From Talpa occidentalis (taxonomy: Eukaryota > Chordata > Mammalia > Eulipotyphla > Talpidae): a DNA stretch of 64,000 nucleotides. Made by a program: the position numbers and the translations under genes. The stretch spans positions 1,240,001 to 1,304,000 of the forward strand of contig NW_023600993.1 of the NCBI RefSeq assembly GCF_014898055.3. The letters are read 5' to 3'. The notes under the pieces were generated by a model. The model saw only the letters and a list, made by a program, of their open reading frames with translations, was not told the DNA's origin and searched no databases. Position 1 is the stretch's first letter. Each line of letters starts with the position of its first letter. Shown here in pieces: positions 32,331-42,681 of this stretch.

Positions 32331-33900
32331 AGTGCAGGCATCACACGGTGCGTTCTCGTTGACTCAGCGCCAGCTCCTGGAGCCCACGTGGTGTTGTGAT
32401 GTGATGTTAGTGATGTTTTCAAAAGTTAATTAATTACAAAGAGAGACGGTGGTTTGGGGAGAGGCCAAGGCCAGGCCAGTAGGTGCTGCTGCGAGGCAGG
32501 TCGTGGCGGTGCCTGAGGCCCCAGAAGACACTCAGACCCGGCCCCTCCTCTCTGCGGTCCTGTGGTGCTCTGGACACCCAGCTCCAGGAAACCCCAACTG
32601 TGCCCCGGTCTTGGGGAGGAGAAGCTAGGGACGTGCTGGGAGGGGGGGTCACATGCCCGCGGCTAAGCCTTTCCCTAAGCCCAAGCCTGGATAGGACGTG
32701 GGCGCCCCACGAGGGCATCCCCCACCTGGGAGGCGGGGAGGAGGTGGGGGGCAGGAGAGCTTGGCTTTCACCTTTACGATGAACGTCGTCTGGACGCCGA
32801 CGTGCTCATTTGGTCAGCGTGATGCTCACGCAGTGGCGGGCCCGCTCTCACGCTGGCGCACAGCCCGCCTCTGGCGAGTTCCACAACATTTTTGTCCTCT
32901 TGAAATATAGCCAGTGCCCGTGAAGCCGGTGCTCCCGTCCCGCCCCACCCCCCGGCTCTGCTTCCTATCCTGGCTCTGTAGTCGTGGTACCGGGTACTGC
33001 CTGAATCCCGGGGCCCCAGAGGCGGTCCTTGGGGTGCTATGTTTAGGAGGCACCTGCCCAAGCCGGCAGCACACCCTGCTGCCCAGGCCTGAGTGGTGCA
33101 TGGACCGCAGTGGATGGGCCATGGGCAGTGCTGGCCCTGGGCTGCCTGCTTGGCCGTTTGTCCAGGAGCAGTTTCAGGCCTTTGCAGCTGCGTCTTTCCC
33201 AGCAGTTACCTTGTGCTGATCACAGCTGAGGGTGCTGGACCCGGACCCTGGGAGGTGGCTCTGTCCACCCACTTCACTGCTGAGGACCCCACTTCTGGGA
33301 AGGCAGGATGCCGGCACTGGAGCCAGCCCCAGGCAGCCAAGGGCCCGACACCACGCTCCCCCTATCCCCGCTGAGACCGCCGTGCCCCTCCCTGCCGCGT
33401 CCTCCCAAGGTGCAGGGCCAGCGTAGGCATAGTATTCCAGCTGTGTTTTTTGAAGAAAATCGTGCCAGCAAGTGTTCCCTGTATGTGCCCCGCACCGCAC
33501 CGCGCCTGCAGGCTGTGAAAGGAAGAAAAGACTGTCGCGAGTGAGCTTTCGTTCAGCCGAGATGAGGGTTCGAGAGCCGAGGACAGGCTGAGAGGAGGCG
33601 GGTGTGAGGCTGGGGGCGGAGCCGCTTCCTGGCCCGTGGGCAGGCAGGCGCCTTGCAATGTGGGCAGAGCAGGTGGTCAGGCCTTGAAGGGCGCGGAGGC
33701 AGGCGGGCCTCTCAGGGAGGCCTCTGCATGGAAGAGGCTGTCCCTTGGGGTGCGGCTGCCTCGGCAGGGGCTGCAGCGGCGAGGACGGGCCCTGTCCCTG
33801 TCACGGCCTGACTCCGGGCGGCCATCCTTGGAGCCCGCCCGTGGGCCCCCGCGCGCGCCGCTGCACCCTTTCTTCCTCCCCTGTCGACGGCGCCCTGGGG
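32331..33900. other. GC-rich unique DNA, no gene supported
   Basis: Contains G-run clusters near 32636-32652 and 32728-32756 that could form G-quadruplexes. Many short overlapping frames. No repeat family recognised. Confidence 0.4.
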
Positions 33901-34080
33901 ACTTTGGCTGGGTTTGCAAGGTATTAGGCCTCAGCTTTTAAAGTAACGTTCATTAGCTTTGTTCTTTATGATAAAAAATCACACAATAAAAAACAAATAG
34001 AACGGGCTCCAAGCGTCACAGCCGGCGCGTTACTCGGTGAGCCAGGTGCTGAGCAACGAATCTGAATAAAAGGACGGCAG
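33901..34080. other. Short AT-rich patch
   Basis: 'ttttaaagtaacgttcattagc' at 33937 and 'gataaaaaatcacacaataaaaaacaaatag' at 33970 interrupt GC-rich DNA. Could be a worn retroelement end or a conserved element; unresolved. Confidence 0.3.
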
Positions 34081-35655
34081 CGGAGCGTGCCCCGCACGGG
34101 GGGTCCCCCTGTCCTGCAGGTTAGACGGCCGCCTGCCTGGCCATCCTGGCCTTCTGGAGGGTCGCGCTCTGGCTCTGAAACAGGGTCGGTGCGCGACACC
34201 TGAGTTTCTCTTCAACGAGCGAAGATTAGCACCCCCCGTGAAGCAGCTAGTTCCGGGGACAGTGCTCATGTAATCTCGCGATTGCCCCCGGATGCCAAGC
34301 TTGTGAATTGTCTGGCGCGGTAGAGTGGCGCCGTCTGTCGGGGATACCGGTGCGCGGATGCCCACAGAGGCGCCGGCAGGTGCCACGGCAGCTCACCTGC
34401 CGCCTCGGCGCCGAGTCCTGAGAGTGAGGAGGTCAAGGGGCCAGACCCCTGCCCGTGGACTTGCCGTCAGCGCCGCCTGCGTCTCCAGGCAGAGGCCGGC
34501 CTTGCCCTCTGAGACGCTGGTGAGTGCCTCTTGGGGACCCGCGGCTGCGGGCAGCGGGGGAGCAGGCAGCCAAGAAGCTCTGCGGTGGCGCGGGCCGTGT
34601 TTGAGTCCTCTGACACCAAGAAGGACTGAACTAATCCTTTGCTATTTAAAATTAGAAAAGAATCCTGATTTTGAACGTTTCTTCTCTGCGCTCCGGGAGG
34701 TGAAGGGCCCTTTGTGCTCCAGGGGAAGATGACAGTGCTTTGGAGTTGACGCAGCGCGGTGATCGTGCTTGTGTGAGGAGGGTTCGGTCAGCATTTGAGG
34801 AAAAGTTGAAAAAATAAGGAAGGCAGAGACGACAGAAGACTTGGATCGTAAAGGCAGTAAATTAAATGGAAATGGAGAGTGAAGCAGGTCCTGTTGTGGA
34901 AGGAACACGAGATTTCCCCAGAAACACACTGGACGTAGGAGCCCCTCCTTCTAATTTGAGGGCAACAGCACAGAAAGAACACAGAACTGCTGGGGTGAAA
35001 CCAGAGTATGAGCGGGCCTGTGCCATCTCCTCGTCTTCCTTGGGATGTGGTCGGGCCTGGCCCTTGGTGTCGGTACTGGCGTCAGTACTGGTGTCTCTCA
35101 CACGGTGACGCACGTGGGCCTGGGAGGCGGGGCTGGGGAGGGTCCACACAGCAGGCCCCGGGAGGTCGGGGGAGGGGGGGACGCCGGGTGTGCTGACCTG
35201 AGAGAAGAGCACAGGCACATGCTGGGGGGATGCCCTGGTCGTCACAGCGCCGGGACCGATAGTGACGACAGCGCGCGTTGGGCGTTTGCTAAGTGCTGCT
35301 TAATCAGTACATCCAAGAAATGTTTCCCGAGCACATTCCGGGGCGTCTAGGACGTGTCACGAGCAAGACCATGATCGGTCCCGGCTTCTAGGAAACATGC
35401 CGAGGAGCCCGGTACCTTGAGTCAGGTCACGAGGAGAGGCGCCATCGAGGACCGGCGGGGCCTCCACAGAGGCCGAGTCAGCCCTCGCCCGCGCCCCTGA
35501 CCTCCAGGCTGAGCTGCCATAGGAACAGTGACTGAGCGACTGGAAAATCTCCACCATGTTATGAAGTCTGTTCGTTCACACACAAAATGAAAAGGAAGGT
35601 CTCGGCTTCATAATGAGGATAATGTTCTCAGTAACATCATAAGGCCGGCCCTGCC
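34081..35655. other. Unique DNA, mixed composition, no feature seen
   Basis: Short AT-leaning part at 34625-34880, GC-rich elsewhere. A G-run cluster near 35166-35187 ('gtcgggggagggggggacg') could form a G-quadruplex. No exon recognised. Confidence 0.4.
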
Positions 35656-35659
35656 GTTG

Positions 35660-35715
35660 CTCCCACTCACGGGCGAGGAGGAAACTGCACAAGGCTGGGT
35701 CACGGCCCTGCCAGC
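35660..35715 (-). mobile_element. MIR SINE fragment, weak
   Basis: 'gcgaggaggaaactgcacaaggctgggtcac' near 35672 recalls the antisense MIR core ('gatgaggaaactgaggcacag…ggtcac'). Short and diverged. Confidence 0.4.
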
Positions 35716-35751
35716 ATTAATGGCCGTGGGACTGGAAGTGGAGCCGCGAGG

Positions 35752-35895
35752 GTGTGCAGGAGCCGGGGTGCGGGCCAGACAGTGCAGAACAGGGGGTGAG
35801 AGGACGCCCCAGAGATAGATTATGGTGGGACTGTGATGTGCTGGTGATCAGCACCAGCACAGGAACTCCAAGGGGAAATAGCCTGGTCCCCAAGT
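35752..35895 (-). mobile_element. Diverged tRNA-derived SINE body (Vic-1-like)
   Basis: 'gggccagacagtgcagaacagggggtgagaggacgccccagagatagat' near 35772 aligns with the minus-strand body of the older SINE subfamily ('ggccagaggtgcagggggttagaggactccccagagacagag' at 17381). No B-box is left. Partial and old. Confidence 0.45.
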
Positions 35896-35949
35896 AAAGA
35901 GAAGGAGCCACGTTTAACCCCAGTTGGCTTCATGCCAACCCTGTGAGAA

Positions 35950-36330
35950 GTCCATTATTTCATACAATTAAAACACATTGCTGGTTTTCATTTTCCTCTT
36001 GCCCTCTGAGCCCTGCCTGTGTGAACACTCGCACAGCTGCCGCCCCAGCTCAGGGACGTGTGTTTCAGCTGTAGCAGCACCAGCTCCTCGGGGGCCCCAC
36101 TGGACGGCCTCATTATCTGTGATGGCGGCCCGGCAGTCTGTGCCTGCGGCAGTGCCGTTGACTTCGAAACCCCCTGTTCCTGTCTGGACACTTGGATCAT
36201 TCTCAGAGTCTCCTTGTTTGAATACCAATGTGCTGCATATTTGCATGGAAGCAGCTTTTCTTAGTGAGGGGGATGTTTTACCTGGGGCTAAATTGCTTAA
36301 CTATAAAAATCTGTAGAGTCTGTGGCATCC
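35950..36330. other. Unique DNA, possible conserved segment
   Basis: Balanced composition with 'atatttgcatggaagcagc' at 36237 (an octamer-like ATTTGCAT) and 'ctaaattgcttaac' near 36288. Both strands keep frames open for about 90-110 codons, without family motifs. Neither coding nor repeat status could be shown. Confidence 0.3.
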
Positions 36331-36879
36331 AAAACCTTCCGCCGGTTCTGCCTCCTGAGGCGGGTGCCGCCACCGTTGTGGAGTCTTCTGTTAATTTAGC
36401 AGGTGCATGGTGCACACGGAGGGTTTGAAAGCTGAGTGTGTGGTGGGAAATGCTGTTTTTTTCTTGAAGCTCTGTGGTGTCCTTTGGATAACCACCATCA
36501 TGTTGAGAAAGGAGTGAGTTCAAAGAGGGAAAAGATGCCATTTATTGTACTCAGTTCTTTAAACCCAGTCGCTGACCTCTGAGCAGCAAAGCTAAGCTCC
36601 CCTTTATTATCGCGAGCCCTGGGTGTTCCTCTCGAGAGGCTGAGGTGTGAGCCAGCCCCGCCCGCGTGGGACGGAGCTGGTGAGCTGGAACAGGTGCAGC
36701 ACGATCCCAGCCCAGGGCTGCCGGGAGCAGCCCCCCACCCCAGCTCCCCACTCCCCAGAGGCATCGCCCGCAGTGTTTTATTCCAGAGCATGACAGATGC
36801 GGGTCCCGGGTGCACTCCCGCCTCGCTGCTCTCCGGGCTGTTATATTGCTCTCCAGTCGCGTCATTGCTGCCCAGTTTC
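36331..36879. other. Unique DNA, no feature seen
   Basis: GC-moderate; no recognised element. Confidence 0.4.
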
Positions 36880-37700
36880 GTTTGCTTGTGCGGCTGCCGT
36901 GGCGGAAGCCGCTTGGGGTCCAGGACGCGCCCCGCCGCCTCCTCGTGAGAGCAGCGACAGAGACGGCGGTGACGGCCGAGCCGCCTGCTTTGTGCCTCCT
37001 TGGCGTGAGGCCCACTCGCCCACTCCTCTCGGCAGCACGGGGTGCAGGTCTCCTTCCTGTGCCACAGGTGGGAAAACGGATCGGAGGCGTTGAGCCGCTT
37101 GCCCAAAGTTGCGCTTCGACGGCGAGCGGTCCCGCGGGGCCAGTTCCCTGCGCGCCACTTGCGTGTTCTGCGAAATGATCGTCTTGTTTTGATAGTTGAA
37201 GTCGTTGCCAGCACATCCTGAATCCCGACTGTAAAATGCGCAACAGGCGTTCTTCAAGCCTAGCTTGTCACTGCGCTTTGGGAGGGCGGGCTCGCCACGT
37301 CGGCACGCGAGCGCGCGGAAAGCACAGTGCTAGCCGGACTCGCCTCAGGAAGTGGCACGGAGCACGCCCGCACGCGCCTGCCAAGCGCGGAGGCCGCTCC
37401 AGGACAGAGCACGAGGAGATCTGAGCGGACTGGGGCGGTGACGGGGGCTTCTGCGGGCGCCCGATGACCCTGTGTGCGGGGGTGGCGCGGCCCCGCGGCC
37501 AGACCGTCTGGTGCAGCGCGTTCTCCTCCGTCTGAGTTCCTTTCTGAGTGTCTGCGAGCGCCAGACTGTCTCTGCAAGGGGATGCCGGTGTCGCGCCCGA
37601 CTCCTGCCGTTGTCCGGGGTGTGACGGTGGGGTGTTGCTTGGGGCCGTGTGTGTCGTCCGTCTGTCCGCGGTGTGCTGCTCGGCCGTGAAAGGCGACAGG
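36880..37700. promoter_or_regulatory. CpG island
   Basis: Dense CpG, strongest at 36890-36980 and 37255-37640. A MIR relic lies inside it. It may be a promoter or an orphan island, but no exon or TATA element was found. The long frame on the minus strand (36498-37214) overlaps another long frame and the MIR, so it is not supported as coding. Confidence 0.5.
37055..37130 (-). mobile_element. MIR SINE relic
   Basis: 'gtgggaaaacggatcggaggcgttgagccgcttgcccaaagttgc' at 37068 follows the antisense MIR core ('gatgggaaaactgaggc…gacttgcccaaggtcac') with CpG-creating changes. Confidence 0.65.
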
Positions 37701-37864
37701 CCACGAACAAGTCCCACGGGTGTGTGACGTCTGGATGCCGTGCTTGGCAGAAGCACCTGACGTGTGTGATTCCACCCCCAGGGTGGACGGGAGCCAGACG
37801 GCAGGTTGTCAGCACTGGCCTGGGCTGGAGGTGGCCGAGGGTCGGACCACGGCTGTGTCTATAC

Positions 37865-37945
37865 TAAAAATGATGGAGTCTTGAAAACATATCAGTTAGA
37901 AACTGTGCAGATTACACCTCAAAAAACTGTTAAAGAAAATCCTAA
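37865..37945 (+). mobile_element. L1-like LINE 3' terminus
   Basis: 'gtgcagattacacctcaaaaaactgttaaagaaaa' at 37905 matches the typical L1M ending ('…attatacctcaataaa(g)ctgtt…aaaa'). The preceding 'aaatgatggagtctt' at 37868 recurs at 61090. Confidence 0.5.
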
Positions 37946-38089
37946 ACATAATGGTTACTGTGGACAACGCTGTTAGTGTCTCCTCTGGCTCATTGTTTCT
38001 GTTTGTTCTTCTTATCCACACTTTGTCATCTGCCCGCGTTTCTGGAATGTTCCATGGGGCTCTGTGCTAGTCTGGGCTCCCTCAGCATT

Positions 38090-38260
38090 CTATCAACTTT
38101 TTGGATGAAGACATCCTTTCAGATTTGTGAATGACACAGCTGGAAGGGATAACTAATGGAATAGAACCCAGAACCTAGATTTGGAATTGTTTTGACAGCT
38201 TGAAAAGCCGGGCTGAAATCAATAAGATGAAATATAGCAAAAAATAAATGTCACGTCTGG
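38090..38260 (+). mobile_element. CR1/L3-like LINE reverse-transcriptase fragment
   Basis: The order 'ttggatgaagacatcctttcagatttgtgaatgacac', 'gctggaagggataactaatgg', 'ttgacagcttgaaaagccgggctgaaatcaataagatgaaat', 'aaataaatgtcac' follows the end of the CR1/L3 reverse-transcriptase frame. There the protein runs from an F-A-D-D-type motif to 'L-W-A-…-N-K-M-K'. Here the key catalytic codons and frame are broken. An ancient inactive fragment. Confidence 0.6.
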
Positions 38261-40129
38261 CACCGGCTGGCTTCCCGAGGCAGGGAAGGAGGCGGCGCGG
38301 CCGGCCCGCCCGCTGCACAGGGGAGCCCAACACTCCTGTGGGGGATTCAGGCTGGAAATGAGGCTTCAAATACAAGCGGTTCTTTGGGGCTGCGTAGACG
38401 CTGGCGTGGTGCCGGTGCGGAAACCCCAGCATTGTGTTCTCACATGGCGATCGTAATCATTACTCAAATCGTACATTTGTCTACATGAAAACCAGCGCTT
38501 GTAGCGGCTTGTCACCCCGCACCCAGAGCAGGACCCGCTGGCTCCCAGCCCTGGGGTGCGGCCAGTGCTGGTCGGCCAGTGAGCAGGGACCAGCAGCTTC
38601 TGAGGGCTGTGGCGCTCAGGGCCAGTCCTCAACGCCTGAGCCGATGCCGCCTTTCAGAATTCCGAAGAAGCAAGGACCGTCCTCGAGCCCCAGTGAAATT
38701 GAGCTGCAAAGGCAGTGAGGCAGCTGTCTCTACATCATGGCTGCCAGGGGTGATCTGCTGATCCCCGTCTCTGGGGAGGGATGCGTTTCCGCCCCCTGTC
38801 CTGAGCTGTGCCCCCACTGCGCTGCACGGAAGCTCTGGCGGCCCCCCGCCCGTGGCCTTTCCGGAATGAAGGTAGTGAACTCCAGCTCGGGTACAGATGA
38901 GCTTGAGAGACGGCCAGGAGCAGGCCCCAAACAAGCCAGGGTTTTGCTGAAGCATCATCTGTTTTTAAATTGCTCTGAAATAGTCACTCAGGCACTGCCC
39001 TGAAGGACTCAGCGGTCAGTCTGTGGGACATGCCCTCACGTGCAGGCAGGCCTGGAGCCCACCCGAGGCGTCGCGGGTCTGAAGGGCCCTGGGAAGCCAG
39101 CACGTGTTTGTGAGGAGTGGCGTGGGGGCTCCCTGGCTGGAGCCCGCCCGCATGAGAGCAGGAGAGGGCCGCACAGTCAGCACAGGGCTGGAGGCCCCGT
39201 TTCGCGGCCTGGCCTGGGCAGGCGCGGCATCCGGGGAGGTCAGCCCTCTGCCCTCCTTGCAGGCTCATCTTCCCCCAGGTGACGAGCTCCCAACTAGTCC
39301 TCAGGAGCAGCCCTGAGAAGTGTGAGTTCCCTGTCGTGTCTCCTCTCCCTCTCGCTCTGTCTGCTCGCCCACGCTGCGGGGACGCCCGGCCTCCAGACAG
39401 GACACTGTCCCTGCCTCCCCTGGTTCCGTGTGCTCCCCCCCGGGGCCTCCCTGCCGGCCAGACTTCACTGCCCGTCCTGCGCCTCCTGCCCCGCGGCAGC
39501 CGAGTCCACCTCTGCAGCCCTAGCCACCGCAGGAGTATTTATTTGCTTCTTGCTTTATGGATCCAAAAAGAATGTTTCCTTTCTCTTCTAGGAGAGATGA
39601 AAACTAATCTTCACATAAACTTGCCTGTGGTTTCCTTTTCCTCCTTTTTGTTGGGAAAAGTCCCCGAGACCTTTTCTAGTTCATTCAGCGCGGCCGAGTG
39701 CGGGAAGTCCCTGGGCGACCGGGCTGCGCGCCAGCTGCCGGCTCCTGCAGGCGGTCCCCTCCGCGTGGGCAGCGCTTCCGGCTCTTCCCAGCGACAAGCC
39801 GCTGGTGTCGCTGTGTGGGGCACCTGTTGCGTCATGACGCCGGGCGGCCGGGGTTCGGGTCAGTTTGTGGTGTGCAGTGGACGCTGGTGCAACAGGAAGG
39901 GGGTTTCTGGAAATGGCTCCTGGTGGGGACATTGGGCGATGACCACACCAGGGCCCAGGGAGGTGCCTCCGAGCTCCTGACCCAGAGGGACCCGCTGGGG
40001 GGCGGACTCGGCCAGCCATTTTCCCTTCGGCGGGCGAGCCTCGCTGCTCTCTCTGCCCCGGTGTGGCTTCATCCCAGGCATGGGTGCCACACGGGCTCTG
40101 CTCCGCTCCTCTCGGTTCACAGCCTAAGA
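38261..40129. other. GC-rich unique DNA, no gene supported
   Basis: No recognised repeats. A 233-codon plus frame (39279-39980) has a low-complexity translation with no family motif. It overlaps a 174-codon minus frame (39681-40205), so it is not taken as a gene. Confidence 0.4.
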
Positions 40130-40490
40130 GGTTTGCCACAGGCAGGCAGTTAGAAACAGCAGCAGCATTTGGCAGCAAATTATTTTTTCTAAAAACAAAT
40201 GGCATCGCCAGTAGGTTTTATTTGTTCATGAAATCAAGTTTGCGAGTTACATTGTGAGTCGGCGAACACACGATGCACACAGCGGAGTTTGTTTCGCCAA
40301 CCGTGGTCGGCACAGCTGAGAAGAGCCTTCTCGTCTCCTCCTTTCTCCCCCTGGTAGATACCTTGGCAGCGAACACCCCAGGCAATTAAACTCTTTATAA
40401 TTATCCCTAATACAGATTTACTTCCTTGGGCATTAGCCAAACTGCACATTTTACAATCACTTACCCTTAAAGTACAACTGTTGGTAATTA
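40130..40490. promoter_or_regulatory. AT-rich candidate conserved element
   Basis: Repeat-free AT-rich DNA: 'ggcagcaaattattttttctaaa' at 40171, 'attacattgtgagtcggc' near 40247, 'ggcaattaaactctttataattatcc' at 40382, and 'ttggtaattatctaag' at 40481. Sharp composition change on both sides. A good enhancer candidate by inference. Confidence 0.4.
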
Positions 40491-41549
40491 TCTAAGATGT
40501 TTGGACATGGAGGCTGAGCAGTGAACAGCCCAAGTTCACGTCTGCCTGGAAAGCGCACAGAACTGGTCTGGACTTCCGGAGCTCGGATGCCGGTGCCCAG
40601 GGGCGAAGCGTTAGTGTTTACTCCCCCTCACCCCAAGTGGACGTCGGGGGTAAGGAAAGCAACTGACGTAATGTTATTTAATTGAAGGGAGGCTCCGTTT
40701 TTAATAATAGATGGCCTGGAATCACAGATAAGAAGGAGCGATGAATAATAGAGTGGCATCCCTGTCATTCATCCTTGCCTCGCTGCACAGGGGCGCCCCG
40801 ATTTCCGTCAGACACCTTCCTGGCTTCCAGCCTTGCCTTGTTCTTGCAATTTTTTTGTCCTGTGAGTTTTTATGTTGAAATACTTTCCACATTAGCATAT
40901 ATTGACTCATTTCAGTTTTGGTGAACTACGGAACTAACTCGGTTTAGCGGATCACGTGGGAGGCTTGGCCGGTCTCGAGGGGCCGGGAAACTTGTTGAAA
41001 ATTGTTTGTAGCCTCTCGGTAGAGACTTGGATGTTCAAGCCCCCCGGGACCAGGCCGGTGAGTCTCTCGGCGTCACCGTGGTGAGGAGGGCCGCTCCCAA
41101 GCCCCAGCAAGATTCGGCAACGTGCTGTCCACCCAGCTCCCTGGCGGGAGTGGACGTGGGGCCTGGACAGGAACACCCCGCCCACCGCTGCTCCAGGGCC
41201 CCGCACCCTTGCCTGGCGGTGAAACGAAGAGAAACGGGGGAGTCTTCCTGGACTTCCTGAGGCCGTGTTCTGAGCAGTGCCGGATTCTGAAAAGTGGCCT
41301 TTTAGGCCTGGCGTGAGGGGCGGGTGACCGGGCACACCTACCCCAGGTGGCGCCTGCCGTGTCTCTCCTGGGAAGGCTCTTCCACATGTGCTGAGTTTGA
41401 GGCCGTCTCGGGGCGCGGCGGGCCTGCTGGGACACCTCGCGCCGGCGGTGAAGGAGAGGATGGCTCCGCCGAATCTCCTTTCCCTCCTGGCCCTCCCTTC
41501 CCCTCCCTGTTTGTTGCCTTCCTTTCGTCTCAGGGCCTGGGGAGTATTC
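40491..41549. other. Unique DNA, no gene supported
   Basis: An AT-rich patch at 40660-40720 ('taatgttatttaattgaaggg', 'tttttaataatagatgg') may be a satellite of the neighbouring candidate element. The rest is GC-rich without features. Confidence 0.35.
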
Positions 41550-41609
41550 GCTAAGCGACGCGGGCGCTCTGAGGACTCGCGCTAAGCGACGCGGGCACTC
41601 AGGACTCGC
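41550..41609. repeat. Tandem duplication, 31 + 29 bp
   Basis: Unit 1 is 41550-41580 and unit 2 is 41581-41609. Both start GCTAAGCGACGCGGGC and end AGGACTCGC. Unit 2 differs by one substitution and a 2-bp deletion. A recent local slippage or duplication event; each unit holds several CpGs. Confidence 0.93.
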
Positions 41610-42613
41610 CTCCGCCCTCCCGCGTGTGGGCCGGCGCCCTCTGCTCTGGCCTGTGCGCCTGGGCCTGGCCTCCCGGCACAGCGGGCCCGCGGGGCCGGGG
41701 GCCTGAGAGCCTGGGACTGTGTGGGGCCTTCTCAGGCGGAGGCTGTGGAAGCAGCCGGGCTGGCTGGCGCTGTCTCCAGCAGGAAGGGGCAGCGCGGTGC
41801 TCACAGCTGCTCCAGGGCCCTCCGAGTCTGTTAAGAGACAGAAGGAGGAGGCCGCGTGGCCGGGCCCTCCTGGGATGCTGGCCAGACCTGCTCTCCTCCT
41901 GGGCACGGCTCCCTGCCCTGCCTCTGGCCAGGGGGCTGTGAGGCGCCCGTCACTCTGCAGGAAGCTCCAGCTTGTCTGTGTCCGGCTCGGGGTGGGGTTC
42001 AGAGGTTGCTCCCAACACCACGGGGATTTCCCATGAGCCGGTTTTCTGTCATGTGACTTTCAAGAGAGTGAGGCCTTCGGGAGGGTGCGTGTCCCATGGG
42101 GCCTGCCTCTCCCCGTGCAGGGCCAAGCTAGTACCCGTTCGCCCGGGGACAGAAACATAGAACCAGCTTCCAGCCTGGGATAAGGAGGCGTGACTGAGCC
42201 CCGTCTGCTCTGTGCAGATGCAAGAAAAATAAATAAACTCACCCAACACAAACAAACAGGGGACTAGGAAGGCAGGCATCGCTCCACAGGCACGTGAATC
42301 GAGGGGAGTCAGCCCTGCCTTGGTCTCAGCCAGAGCCACCCCTCGGCTCCAGCAGTGCGTGTTGAGGGAAGGGCCTGCCGGGCGGCGCCTCACAAGCCCT
42401 GGATGCGTCCGGAGAGCCCCAGGAGCATTTCAGGGAGGACAGTGTCTGGGATGTCTGTGGACCCACCACAGCCCGGGGCAGGCCTGCAGGCCACGGCCTG
42501 ACCACACTCTTTCACCATCCGCAGAACTGAAACGGCCTCAGCCCTGGAGACAGTGGGAAGAGAAGCAGGATCCTGACACGGGGCAGCCGATGAAAGCACC
42601 TCCCTCGCTCAGA
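41610..42613. other. GC-rich unique DNA, no feature seen
   Basis: A short A-rich stretch 'aagaaaaataaataaact' at 42222-42240 could be the tail of an unrecognised SINE. No exon seen. Confidence 0.4.
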
Positions 42614-42681
42614 TGCACGCACACACACAGGTGCTCACACACTCGCACACACACACTCCCACACGCGTGCACACACGTGCG
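42614..42681. repeat. Interrupted (CA)n microsatellite
   Basis: CA-rich sequence with GCTCACACACTCG-type interruptions across about 68 bases. Confidence 0.88.

Noticed and set aside
41073..41906. 277-codon open frame on the minus strand
   Set aside because: It covers the tandem duplication and GC-rich DNA; biased Arg/Pro/Gly/Ala composition and no motif.
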